This document shows positions 31,074-42,644 of a DNA stretch of 64,000 nucleotides, piece after piece; position 1 is the first letter of the stretch, and each line of letters begins with the position of its first letter. Below the pieces are notes generated by a model that was given only the letters and a program-made list of their open reading frames with translations, was not told the origin of the DNA and did not search any database. The DNA is from Cryptomeria japonica (taxonomy: Eukaryota; Streptophyta; Pinopsida; Cupressales; Cupressaceae), in NCBI RefSeq assembly GCF_030272615.1, contig NC_081410.1:187702119-187766118 (forward strand). Direction: 5' to 3'. The translations under genes and the position numbers were made by a program.

Positions 31074-32419
31074 CTACTCTTTACTAGAAACATGTTCCAA
31101 TACAACCTCTTTGTTCTGAACTTTCTCCCTCAAGAAATGATACTCAAGCTCGAAGTGCTTGGTTCTAGCATGCAATACTGAATTCTTGGAAATATTAATT
31201 GTACTTGTGTTACCACAAAATATACTCATTGGTTGAGATACAGGAACTTTGAAACCACTTAATACATGCTTCATCCAAATTGTTTGAGTGCAGTTCATAA
31301 ATGTTGCTACATATTCTGCTTTTACTGTGGACTGAGAGATACAACTCTGCTTCTTGCTCATCCATGAGACTAGTCTACCACCGATAAAGAATGCACCACT
31401 AGTTGTGCTCTTCTAGTCATCTAGATTACCAGCCCAATTGACATCAGTAAAAACTTTGAGATTGAAATAATTACTGTATGGATACCACAATCCATAATCT
31501 ATAGTTCCCTTCAGATATCGAAGAATCCACTTGACTGCTACCAAGTGGGATTCTCTTGGGTTTTCTGGAACCGTGCAGTAATGCCCACTGCATGTGCAAT
31601 GTCTGATCTACTATGTACTACATAGTGCAACTTACCAATCATTGATCGGTATTCCTTCTCATTTACCAACGCTGAGTCATCCTGTTTTGATAATTTACAA
31701 CCGGTCACCATTGGTGTACTAACTGGTTTGTTATCTTCCATGCTGAAGGTCTTCAACATCTCTTTGACATACTTGGACTGAATGATAAAGATTCCATCTT
31801 TCATTTGTTAAATCTGTAGTCCAATGAAGAACTTAATCTCCCCTATGAGTGACATCTCAAATTCCTTCTTCATCTCATCTGCAAAGTCATGACTCATCTT
31901 TTCATCTCCACCAAAGATTATATCATCAACAAATACTTCACAGATCAAAATTTGATCTCCTTCTAATTTCAAGTAGATATTGCTATCTTCACTTGTTCTT
32001 TCAAATCCAATTTTCACAAGATGTGAGTGCAGGCGTTCATACCATGCTCTAGGTACCTGCTTTAGTCCATACAAGGCTTTATGTAGCCTACACACCATGT
32101 CACTATCTTCTGATAGGGAAAACCCATCTCGTTTCTCTATATGCACCTCTTCTTCAAGTATTCCATTCAGGAATGCAGATTTTACATCCATTTGATATAC
32201 TTTGAATCCCTTAAAAGCTTCATATGTAAGAAGCATAAGAACTCCTTCCAATATGGCTATAGAAGCAAAGGTTTCTCCATGGTCTTCTCCTTCTTCTTGG
32301 GCATATCCTTTACACACCAGTCTAGCTTTTTTTCTAACCAATGAACCATCTTCATTCAGCTTATTTCTGAAAACCCATTTGGTGCCAATGACATTTTTAT
32401 GCTCTGGTCTGGGTACCAA
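31074..32419 (-). pseudogene. Copia A internal 2: reverse transcriptase and RNase H
   Basis: RT is open over 31808-32419 with GTKWVFRNKLNEDG, YQMDVKSAFLNGILEEEVHI and an intact VFVDDIIFGG catalytic block. A TAA near 31807 breaks the frame before KDGIFIIQSKYVKEML (31538-31804). RNase H at 31074-31361 has MSKKQSCISQSTVKAEY and MSIFCGNTSTI, where the usual catalytic Asp is Gly. The part between the two is interrupted near 31400-31530. Confidence 0.88.
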
Positions 32420-33700
32420 AGACCAAGTAACATTCTTTTCTATCTGGTCAAGTCCCTCTTCTATTGCCTTGATCTAGTCTTCATCTTTATGTGCCTCTTT
32501 AAATGATTCAGGCTCAAATTCAAAGATCATACAAGAGTTTTCTCTGACCTTTCTTCTTGTAAGAATTCCTGCATCCTTATCTCCTATGATCAACTTTCGA
32601 TCATGATTCAGCTTAACATACCTAGGGATGATCTTAATAGATTCCTCTTGCTTTTCTTCTTCATCCTCATCTTCATCAGCATCTATCAGTATAGAAGCAC
32701 AATTACTAGTACTGAGCTATTTTGCAACCGGTTCTGAGAAGGTTACTACCAGTTCATCTCCTACTTGCTCACTATTAGTTTCCTTAGGTTTCTCAGAGGT
32801 TTCATCAATTCTAACATTGATGCTTTCAATAATTCTCGGAGTCCTATTGTTGTAACATTTGAGAGCTTTACTCTTGGTGGAATACCCTAGGAATATTCCT
32901 TCATCACATTTTGCATCGAACTTGCTTTGTTGTTCACTCCTCTTGATATAACATTTGCTACCAAATACTCTAAAGTAGCTTACCACTGGTGTCTTACCAG
33001 TCCAATACTCATAACATGTTTTATCCTTACCCTTTTTTATGAGTACCCGGTTCATTGTGTAGACTGCAGTGCTCACCGCTTCTCTCCAAAAGGTGTGAGC
33101 AACTTTTCCTTGGATCAACATAGTTCTAGTTGCTTCAACCATAGTTCGATTGTTCCTCTCTACTAGGCCATTCTACTGTTGAGTCTGGGAGGCAGACAAT
33201 TGCCTCTTGATGTCATTTTCTTCACAGTATTTGTTGAATTCATCGGAAGTGAATTCTCCTCCTTGATCAGTTCTAAGGCATTTGATTCTCTTACCACTTT
33301 ATCTTTCTACCAGTGTTCTAAAGGCTTTGAACTTTCCAAAGGCTTCAGAATTCTCCTTCAAGAATGTGACCCACATCATTCTTGAGCAATCATCTGTAAG
33401 AATCATAAAATACCTATCTCCCTGCACACTCCTAGTTTTCATAGGACCACACAAATCAGTATGCACAAGATCAAGTAAATTGTCTGTAGTGAAAGATTTA
33501 CCTTTGAAGGTTGAGGAAGACATTTACCCCAACTGACACTCTCTGCACAAAGAATTTTTCGGTTTGCTCAACACATGCAATCCTCTAACTGCCTTGATCT
33601 TATTGACTTTCACAATGTTGTCAAAATTTACGTGGCAGAGTCTCCTATGCCATATCCAATTAACATCAAACTTAGCCATAAGACATGTACTAATATTTGC
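32420..33700 (-). pseudogene. Copia A internal 2: integrase
   Basis: The C-terminal half is open at 32717-33142 (EATRTMLIQGKVAHTFWREA, YEYWTGKTP, DEGIFLGY). The core at 33170-33523 has HTDLCGPMKTRSVQGDRYF and, after a stop near 33298, a second-Asp block whose codon is intact. The pre-integrase finger (33525-33680) is interrupted near 33525. It is more broken by stops than internal 1, but its catalytic residues look less altered. Confidence 0.83.
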
Positions 33701-35063
33701 ATTAAGCTAAAATACGTTACCTTTGGTCTGCATGCTGGTGGCCATCAGTTCACCATTCTTTCCTTTGATTTTTCACACTCCCTTTTTGAATTCGAGAGTG
33801 ATTCCATTATCCTTCAGCCGAGCAACATTCAAAAGGTTGTGTCTGAGACCTTCTACCCAATACACATTATCAGCACTACTTTTTCCATTCAAAGAGATGG
33901 ACCCTCTGCCTTTTACCATACATGTTGCATCATTACCAAAATGAACCACACCACCATCATACTCTTCCAGAGATAGAAACTTACTCTAGTGACTAGTCAT
34001 ATGGTGATAACAACCACTGTCAATAATCCACTAATTGGAATTATCAAAGTGGGAGACAAGAGCCTTCTTGTCTGATATCTTGCTTAACTACTACAAACAC
34101 AATGTCTTCACTTTCTCCATCTTCTGATTCCTCATCAATGACACCTTCATCAATTGCTACAAAACAATTTCTCCAGTTTCCTCCTTTGAACTTCTTGAAC
34201 TTTTCCAGTTTGTCCTTATTATCACCATTAGGAAAGTTTACAGCAATGTGTCATATCCTATTGCAAGAAAAGCATTTCAAAGGGATCTTACCTCTGTATT
34301 TACCGGTTCCCTTAGGAAGTCTCTTGGCAAGAAGAGCTTCAAATTCCATCAGGATCTCCTCATCATCCATTTCTCTACTTTTTCTTGGTTCACCACTGGT
34401 ACTAGCTTCTTTGCCCTTTCTAGATGGTGCAACAAATGCTCTAAAGGCTGATTTAGTCTTCTGAATACTGCCATCATAAATATTTAGCTCATACGCAGTC
34501 AACTTTGCAATGATGGAGTTCAGGGATACCTTTGTCTTGTCTACAGACCTCAACTCCTGAATAGCAACAACCCTTATTGCATAGACCGGTAATAAGGATC
34601 TCAAAGCTTTGCTAACAACAATGGAATCTTCTATTTTACCACCTACACTCTTGATATCTCCAACAACAGTTTTGATTCTTATTCCATATTATTGAATGGT
34701 CTCTCTTTCAACCATCCACATGTCTTAAAACTTTACCCTAAGGCTTTCTTCCTTAGCTTGTTTCACATGCTCATCACCGCTATAGATATTCTCAAGAGCA
34801 TCCCATACTTCTTTGGGATTCTCTTTATCTTGAACATCAATAAACTCAATGTCAGAGAAACTTCTCATTAGGGCTTCCATGACTTGCCTATTCTCCTGAA
34901 TCTCTCTCTTTTGATCATCAGTGAGAGTATCGGTAGGGATAACATAAGCATTCTCAACATAACTCCAATGTTGAGCACCCATGCTTCTGATGTATATCTT
35001 CATTATGTCCTTCCATATTTTAAAGTTATCTTTGTTGAACTTTGGACCTTCCCTCTTCATCAT
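33701..35063 (-). pseudogene. Copia A internal 2: gag and protease
   Basis: Gag starts with MMKREGPKFNKDNFKIWK at 35063. It is open to 34725, broken by a stop (about 34724), then open again at 34251-34604. The zinc knuckle begins CFSCNRI, and a TGA replaces the Gly codon that internal 1 has. The protease part (about 33860-34080) shows IIDSGC before several stops. Order and sequence match internal 1. Confidence 0.85.
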
Positions 35064-35120
35064 TAGAATAGGATCTTTTCGTCAAGCGGTTAATCTTACA
35101 ACATAGAGGACCTAGAGGAT

Positions 35121-35132
35121 GCTCTAATACCA
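35121..35132 (-). promoter_or_regulatory. Primer-binding site, internal 2 of array A
   Basis: GCTCTAATACCA on the plus strand, the tRNA-iMet primer site with one transition relative to GCTCTGATACCA. It lies two bases from LTR3. Confidence 0.88.
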
Positions 35133-35134
35133 AT

Positions 35135-36555
35135 TGATGAATCAATGATGAACAAATAGTACCAAATCAATACTGAGAGGGGTAGGGGGTGAATCAGTAA
35201 AAACAAAAACACTTTTCCTTGAACCGGTTTGACTGAAAACACTGCACTTTACTAGCAAGCAATAACACCAGTCTAAACCAGATTACTACTGGTTAAACAC
35301 ACTAAGAATGTGAAATACATAAACCGGTAACTCTTAGCTTTCCACACAATCTAACATCTTATTTCCACTTCACCCTTACGCATAAACAAGTACTCTACCA
35401 TCAGAAATATAATAACTTGCTAGTTCAACATGATTTACCACTTGACAAAAAATTACAAAGCATCACATGAAAAGGCATCACACATGACACATATTTTTCA
35501 CGTGGAAACCCAACTAGGAAAAACCACAGTGGGGATGAATACCCACAAGCTGTTCTTTGAACCCTTTTGAAGTCTACTCTATTAGGACCCTAGTACGGTT
35601 AAAGACTATTACAATAGGTTCTGTTAGGAACCGATCCTACTAGGGATCACCTGGTTAAGGGTTAAACCCTGTTAAAGGATATACAGCAAGCCGATTAAAG
35701 CTACCCAGTTAAGGGATTTTCCAATTGTTGAAGTGGTTAGAGGTCAACAGGTATTACAATGATCTGGTAACAACACTCAATGCCAATGTAGATCCACTTT
35801 AGTTCCTTCCTTCTACAATCACACTCTGCAGGTATCTGTTCTTTTATCTGGTCTGGCAAGAATTACATATCTCTGCACTTAGATACACACACAACATTTT
35901 CCAATAGCTTCAACATGAAAAACAACCTCGACCTTATAGGAAATAGATAGGTCGATACTGTAAACCCTAAACATTTAGGTTAAGCAATTTTGTCAGTTCA
36001 ATCCTAACTGTTGAACATATTGCATTGATTACAACAGTCTTGAACAGATCTCAAGATGTTCTCTAACATTCATTCTTCACCACTTCTTGGAGGTTGATTA
36101 CCCATCACGCATTCTCCATCGTTTATAGAGACTTCGCACATTCCTGAGGTTGATAGGATCAATCTCCTTCATGCAAGATCCTTCACACACACATGGTTGA
36201 CGTGGCAACACAATCTGTTCTTCATTACAATGCTAACTCATCACATGATGTCATTGGTTGAATCACACAGGAATGCAACACTTCAACCAGAAACCCTGAA
36301 GCTAAGACTACCAACCGGTAGTCATACCATATGAAACCTTGACACAAAACATTCCACATACCGGTTCACATTCCAACATACCGGTTCACTTGGACAAGCA
36401 TATCACTTCACTTTTTCACATATACCAGTTCACAACATCATACTGGTTCTCTTGCGAGTTTCTTACTTCAATATACCAGTTCACTCTTCAGTATATTGAC
36501 ATGAATGACAATAGACAATATCATCATGTCATCATACTCTACACATATGCCAACA
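35135..36555 (-). repeat. LTR3 of array A (5' LTR of internal 2)
   Basis: 1421 bp, TGATGAATCA...ATGCCAACA, followed by AAAAA (36556-36560) and C sequence. It is about 70-90 bp shorter than LTR1 and LTR2, largely because part of the CCTGTTAAAGGATT repeat is missing (35642-35725). The palindrome is at 36306-36323 and the CCGGTTCAC-like array at 36357-36487. Confidence 0.88.
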
Positions 36556-36677
36556 AAAAATATATCAGATAAGCTCAGTGAAATGATGCATCCCTACATC
36601 TCTAAGTCTCTTCCAGAGGGGTGGTAACCCCCAACTGATCTCCAAGATATTCAAAGTGTCTTTAGCTACTGGATTTG

Positions 36678-38100
36678 TTAGAATACCTGCAATCTATTCC
36701 TTAGTAGGCACATAACCAATCTAACTTTCTTTGCTTCAACCTTTTCTTTCTGGAAATTATACCTTATATAAATGTTTTTTGATTTGGAATGAAATACTAG
36801 ATTCTTTGACATATTAATAGTAGCAGTATTATCACTATGAATAATAATAGGCTCATCACAACTTACCCTTATATTTTTCAACATCTATTTCATCCATAAA
36901 ATCTGAGTACAGTTGGTTGCAGTAGCTACATATTTTGCTTCAGCAGTAGACAAGAAGTACATGATTGTTTCTTACTAAGACATGAAACCAGCTTTTTTCC
37001 AAGAAATAATTCACCTCCTATAGTTCTCTTTTGATCATCCACATCTCCTGCCCAATCAGAGTCTGTATAGGCACATAGTCTAAAATCATCATTCTTTGGA
37101 TACCATAACCTAAAGTCTATTGTACCTACCAAATATCTGAATATCCTCTTAACAACAATATCATGAGTTCCTCTAGGATATGACTGAAATCTAGAAGAAA
37201 CACAAACAACATTCATTATATCAGGTCTAGTCTAAGTTAAGTACAACAATCCACCAATCATTTATTTGTATCTACTCTGATTCACTTTAGGAGATTCACC
37301 ATCCATTGACAATTTGCAACCAGTTATCATAGGAGTATCGATAGGTTTAGAATTCTCAAGTCCAAATTTCTTAAGAAATTCTTTCACATACTTATTTTAA
37401 CAAATGAAAATACCTTTATCAGTCTGGGTAATCTGCAAGCCTCGGAAAAATTTCATCTCACCAATCATAGATATTTCAAATTCATTCTTCATATCATCAG
37501 CAAATTTCATGCATAGGCTTTCTTCTCCTCCAAAAATACTTCAATAATCAATATGTCATCATGCTCAATTTTATAATATAGATTACCGTCAACAATACCT
37601 TTGCTAAAATCGAGTTTATAAAGATATCTATCCAATCTAGCATACCATACTCTAGGGGCATGTTTTAATCCATATAAATATTTCTTCAATATGTAAACCA
37701 TGTCCTTGTCTTTTGATAAAGAAATCCATCAAGTTTCTCAATGTAGACTTACTCCTCAAGATCTCCATTTATAAATGCACATTTGACATCCATCTGATAT
37801 ACTTTGTAGTTCTTGTGTGCAGCATAGGCAGGAAATAGTCTTACCGCTTCAATTCATGCAACCAAAGCATAAGTCTTACCATAATCAACTCCTTCTTCCT
37901 GTGAATAACCTTTTCCAACCAATCTAGCCTTGTTTCTTACAACTTGACCTTCCTCATTTAATTTATTCCTGAAAACCCATTTAGTTCCAATAATATTCTT
38001 ATCTTTAGGTCTGGGAACTAATTCCCATGTCTTATTCTTTTCTATCTGATCTAATTATTCTTCCATTGCTTTCATCCAATTTTTATCTTTACTTGCTTCA
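36678..38100 (-). pseudogene. Copia C: reverse transcriptase and RNase H
   Basis: RNase H blocks are IIIHSDNTATINMSKNLVFH (36678-36884) and LWYPKNDDFRLCAYTDSDWA (36926-37216). RT pieces include LYGLKHAPRVWYARLDRYLY (37507-37701) and a GTKW-type block near 37960. The catalytic Val-Asp-Asp codons are missing: next to D's intact sequence near 47370, C lacks 16 bp at about 37532-37538, between two AAATA repeats, which also shifts the frame. Many other stops. Dead. Confidence 0.83.
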
Positions 38101-38157
38101 ATAAATGTTTCTAGTTCAATTTGAGAAATTAAGCATACCTCTTCAGTAGCTAACCTT

Positions 38158-39345
38158 CTTTTAGTCATCACACCTTTCCTTTTATCTCCAATGATCTCAT
38201 CTTCATAATGATTTAGTCTCACATACTTGGGAGTCTTTGAATTTTTTTGATTTAGTAACTCTTTCTGTTATTCAATAGTCACTGTTGAATTTTTTGATGT
38301 TCTCGAAGTCACTGGTTTAATGCTCTAAACATATTCTTGCATTACTAGTTCGCGTATGATAAATTCATCTTTTGGTACAAAGTCATATGATTTGATCTAA
38401 TTACTACCTTTCTCATCCACCTTAACATTTATGCTATCCATTATCTGATTCAATCTTTTGTTATAACATCTATATGCTTTTCTCTTTGTAGAATAACCCA
38501 AAAGTATTCCTTCATCACTTCTAGGATCAAATTTTCCTAATGCATCATCTCTTCTAATGTAGCATTTACTTCCAAAAAATTTGAAATATCTAACAATAGG
38601 AGTATGAGCAAACCATAATTTATAAGGAGTCTTACAGGTATCACCTTTTAGGTGTACTCTATTGAAAGTATATACCGCAGTATTGACAGTTTTCCTCTAA
38701 TAGATGTCAAGAAATTTAGCTTCATTCATCATTGTCCTTGTAGCATCCAATATGGTTCTATTCTTTCTTTCCACTAATCCATTCTGCTGTGGAGTTTTCG
38801 ATGCAAAAATTTGTCTTCTGATTCCATTATTTTCACAAAAGTTGTTGAACTCACTCGATATAAACTCACCACCTAATCTTAAACACATTATCTTCAGTCA
38901 TGTCTTAGTTTCAACCATAGCTTTGAAGATTTTGAATTTCTTAAGAACTTCTGATTTTTCTTTTAAAAATGGAACTCACATCATTCTAGAGTAGTCATCA
39001 ATAAGTAACTTAAAATATCTATCACCTTGAAAACTCTGATTTTTCTTTTAAAAATGCAATCCACATCATTCTAGAATAGTCATCAATAAGTAACATAAAA
39101 TATCTATCACCTTGAAAATTTTTAGTCCTTGCCGGTCCACACAGATCAGTATGAATAAGATCAAGAATTTCATTAGATTTATCATGTATGCTTTTGAAAG
39201 AAGTTCTAACTTGCTTACCCATTTCACATTCTCTACATGTCAGATTATGAGGTTTAACAATCTTGGGCAAATCTCTAACAACCTGTGTGGAACTGATCTT
39301 CACAATGCAATCAAAGTTTACATGACACATCCTCTTATGCCATAG
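38158..39345 (-). pseudogene. Copia C: integrase with an 85-bp tandem duplication
   Basis: Pre-integrase and core are at 39022-39330 (CHVNFDCIVKI, CRECEMGKQVRTSF, LIHTDLCGPARTKNF, DDYSRMMWIAFLKEKSE). The C-terminal half is at 38158-38888 (QQNGLVERKNRTILDATRTM). Within the core an 85-bp unit is present twice in a row (38951-39035 and 39036-39120), which shifts the frame. Stops are also present downstream. Confidence 0.83.
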
Positions 39346-39360
39346 CTATCTTTCATCAAT

Positions 39361-40875
39361 CTAAGCAATCAAACAAGCCTTCTCACTAGAGTTCAAAAGA
39401 AAGATGTTTCCTTTAGTATGTGTTTTGGAAGCAATTTCCAAGCCAGATCTATTGATGATATTGCACTTTTCATTCTTGAATTGCAAATGAAATCCTCTAT
39501 CCACCATCTGACCTACACTTAAAAGATTATTCTTTAAGCCTTCAATATAATAAACATTATCAGTATTAGTCTTACCATCCAATGATATTGTTCCTTTTCC
39601 TTTGATCCTACATGCCTTGTTGTCTCCAAATCTGACTAGTTCGCCATCAAATTCTTACAGTGTTAAGAAATTTCTCTTGTCACCAGTCATGTGATATGAA
39701 CAACCACTGTCTATAACCCATTCACCCTTTTCTTCAATTTTAGCAGCTAAATCTTTCTCCTTGGTATGAGTTGCTTCAATGACAAGTTCTAGAGAATCAT
39801 CCTTGATAGCAATAAAGACTCAATCTTTACTAGAGCTTCCATTGTTGGTTCCACTTACAGGTTCAACATCATCATCATCATCACTAGCATAATAACATGA
39901 TTTATCTTTATTCCTTCTAAATTTAGGTCTTCTATGATATTTCAAATTAGGATTATAACTTGTAAATCTTTCATGATTCCTAGCAGCTCTTTTAGGACAT
40001 CTAGAAGAAAAATGAACAATCTTATTGCATAAAAAACATTTAAAATGGATTTTTCCTTCATACTTACTTCCAACCAGTCCTTTAGGAATTATCCTAGCAA
40101 TCAGGGCTTCCAACTCTTCAATTTCTTTGTCTTCCCTTTCAATGTCCTCTAATTCTTTAGCATACAGCTCCTTCCAATCTATCTTTTCCTTATCAGAGGC
40201 AGATGCTTTAAATGCAGTTTCAATTTTAGTAGCTCTTTTATCTCCAATTTCCTCAAGTTCAAAAGCAATCAATTTCCCAAGTATTGTATCTCTGGTAATA
40301 GGGGTACTTGACATTGTCTAGAGTTCATTAATTGTGGTAGCCTTCATCTTTTAAGCTGGAGGTAGAACTTTAAGAATCTTTGACACAACCTCATCCTCAC
40401 TAACTGATCTATTGCAACATTTGATTCCCATGACAATTTCATTTACTCTATCCATGAAAGAACTAATATTCTCATCTTCTTCCATCTTCAAAGTTTCATA
40501 TCTCACCTGGAATCCTTCAAGTTTTGTAATCTTTACTGCTTGGTCTCCTTGATAAAGAGTTTCAAGCTTCAACCAGATCTTCTTTGCATTCTCCAACTCT
40601 ATGACATTCAATATCTTTTCATCAGATAGGGCACTCAATAATGCTTCTTTTTCTCTAAAATCATTTTCATCTATCTTCTGTTCATCAATAAGTGTCAGTG
40701 TTCTAGAATTAGGATCATGAGGTATATACGATTTCTCTACTATCTCCCAAACTTCAGCTCCAAGACATCTCAGATGAATCTTCATTCGCTCCTTCCATAT
40801 TTTGTAATTTGTACCATCAAATCTGGGACTCTCCTTCAGATAGGGGTTTAATATAGAACTTGAAGCTAATGCCAT
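39361..40875 (-). pseudogene. Copia C: gag, zinc knuckle and protease
   Basis: Gag is open at 40351-40875 (MALASSSILNPYLKESPRFD start, GTNYKIWKERMKIHLRCLGA) and 39820-40314, split by a stop near 40320-40350. The CCHC knuckle reads CFLCNKIVHFSSRC, with Val where Gly is usual. The protease zone (39640-39760) has an SGCSYHM-like block. The stretch 39361-39582 encodes the segment before integrase (NNLLSVGQMVDRGFHLQFK). Confidence 0.84.
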
Positions 40876-40916
40876 CAGATCTCTTCAACCGGTCAAGCTT
40901 CTGTAGAGAGGACCTC

Positions 40917-40928
40917 ACTCTTATACCA
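40917..40928 (-). promoter_or_regulatory. Primer-binding site of C, degraded
   Basis: ACTCTTATACCA on the plus strand, two differences from the tRNA-iMet site GCTCTGATACCA, two bases from the LTR. Confidence 0.78.
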
Positions 40929-41598
40929 ATTGTTGGAATGAATTGATACCGGAAGAAAATTAAGAAGGGGGGTGCATCAATTTTCTCACAAGTACAACAG
41001 TTAATGCAAATTATAAGATTTATACCAGAGCATAACACAATGAAAGATAAAGCATGAAAGCATAGTACACATGACACCAATATTTTGACGTGGAAAACCT
41101 AGTAAAGGGAAAAACCACAGTGGGAAACCCTATCCACAATTAGATAATACTTTTGCAATAGTATGTGAAATAATTAAAATAGGGATTGCACTTGCAATCA
41201 GGCTAACAACCTAGAGATCACTTCTCATCAGAAAAAGAGAAGTCTCATTGACTTAAAAAACATTGGACTACAATCCAGATAAAATGAACTATGAAAGTAG
41301 CATCTACTAATGCTTGATACAGTTTCAGCTAAGCAAAGATGTATGCCCCGCGACACAAAAACATTCTGAACCCTTTGCTAAAAGATATGACTTTATTCGC
41401 ACATAAGACTTTCTCTAATAATGCAGACATAACTATTGATCCCAAAAACCATACCCAATTACATGAATAAGTAACCTATAAATACATATCATCAACCTTA
41501 TTGATAAGGTCAACTAAACCCTAAACCCAAAAACCATAGTTACAAAAACTACATCACACGATACCACTGGACCAATATTATGATTTACATTACATAGC

Positions 41599-42644
41599 TA
41601 TTGGTATTATGGATGTGTTGCATTATTTTTGTCATTGATGTCAACACTTATCTAACTGGAGAGCTATGGTTATGTTACCGACACATTGTGTTCATTGGTA
41701 TATGGTTCACCGGCAGGTTATATTGTTCAATGACATTGATGAAGACTTGTTATCATGTAGAGATCACTTGACTATGTCAATGAATTGGTTTCAATACTTG
41801 GTTTTTGTGTTTTGGTTATTGGTCAAATTGGGTTGACATATTTGTTGTTACCGGCAAATTGGTCTAGGTTATGCACCGGTACATGTTATCTATTCCAAAT
41901 CAGCACGACATGTTATGCAGATGATTTATTGATTGGATATTGTTGTAAATCTATTGAGCTGACATGATGCATCACATCTTGACTTATTTGTAATTGATTT
42001 AAATGTAATATTCTTAGTGAGCCGACCTACACATTTGGTCTTAGGTTATTGTATAAATGTAATAGCTCATTTGTGAGATGAACATAATGGTAAGGTAACA
42101 TAGTGTGGTATTTTGTATATGTGAATATGAGAAGATCATAGAGATATTCAAGAAAACATCATTCAAAGGTTCAAGGAAGGTTTGAAGGTGATTATCAGAG
42201 CTTAAACCTGTACTAAATCAGCATTGGAGATGCTATTTTGAGCAATACATTATTCTAGGATTTAACCATCCTACTATAGTCATTGTGACTCCCATTTGAG
42301 CAGTGTGATCTAGGCAGTTGGCCTTTCTACATGTGCAGACCCCACTTATGTACACATACTATCTGTAGTAGTATAATCTGATTGTGGGTAAGGTTTCCCA
42401 CCATGATGTTTCCCCTTACAGGGTTTCCACGTCAAAATCTCTGTGTTAAGAGTTGTGGATGTTGTTCTCTTTCTGTCTTATGCATTAAGTTTCAATGGTA
42501 TTGATATTAATTGTTAATCTGTTAACTGACATTAAGTTTGGTTTACCAGTATTAAGTATTAAGTTTGATTAAGTTATATTTGGGTTGAAATTCATTGACA
42601 ACTGATTCACCCCCCCCTCTCATTTGTCCTTTCAGTTCCTAACA
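41599..42644 (+). mobile_element. Solo LTR S2 (same family as S1) inside the 5' LTR of C
   Basis: 1046 bp, TATTGGTATTATGG...GTTCCTAACA, flanked by ATAGC (41594-41598) and ATAGA (42645-42649). The uninterrupted sequence is seen at 3750 (ACATAGCATGGACC). The first bases are TA instead of TG. TATA box, leader module (42385-42445) and C-run tract (42609-42617) align with S1 in plus orientation. No internal region remains. Confidence 0.87.
42052..42059 (+). promoter_or_regulatory. TATA box of solo LTR S2
   Basis: TATAAATG in TTGTATAAATGTAATAG, at the same relative position as in S1. Confidence 0.55.

Larger units (their letters stand above)
4570..36555 (-). mobile_element. Tandem copia family A array: LTR-internal-LTR-internal-LTR
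   Basis: Three LTRs of one family (4570-6079, 28171-30739, 35135-36555) all point the same way and alternate with two internal regions that each have a primer-binding site and the gag-to-RNase H order. LTR2 is at once the 5' LTR of internal 1 and the 3' LTR of internal 2. Its left edge adjoins a primer site at 28157-28168 and its right edge adjoins a polypurine tract at 30740. The array is flanked by AAAAA on both sides (4565-4569, 36556-36560) and interrupts element C once. After removing G and S1 the internals are about 4376 and 4395 bp. Confidence 0.86.
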
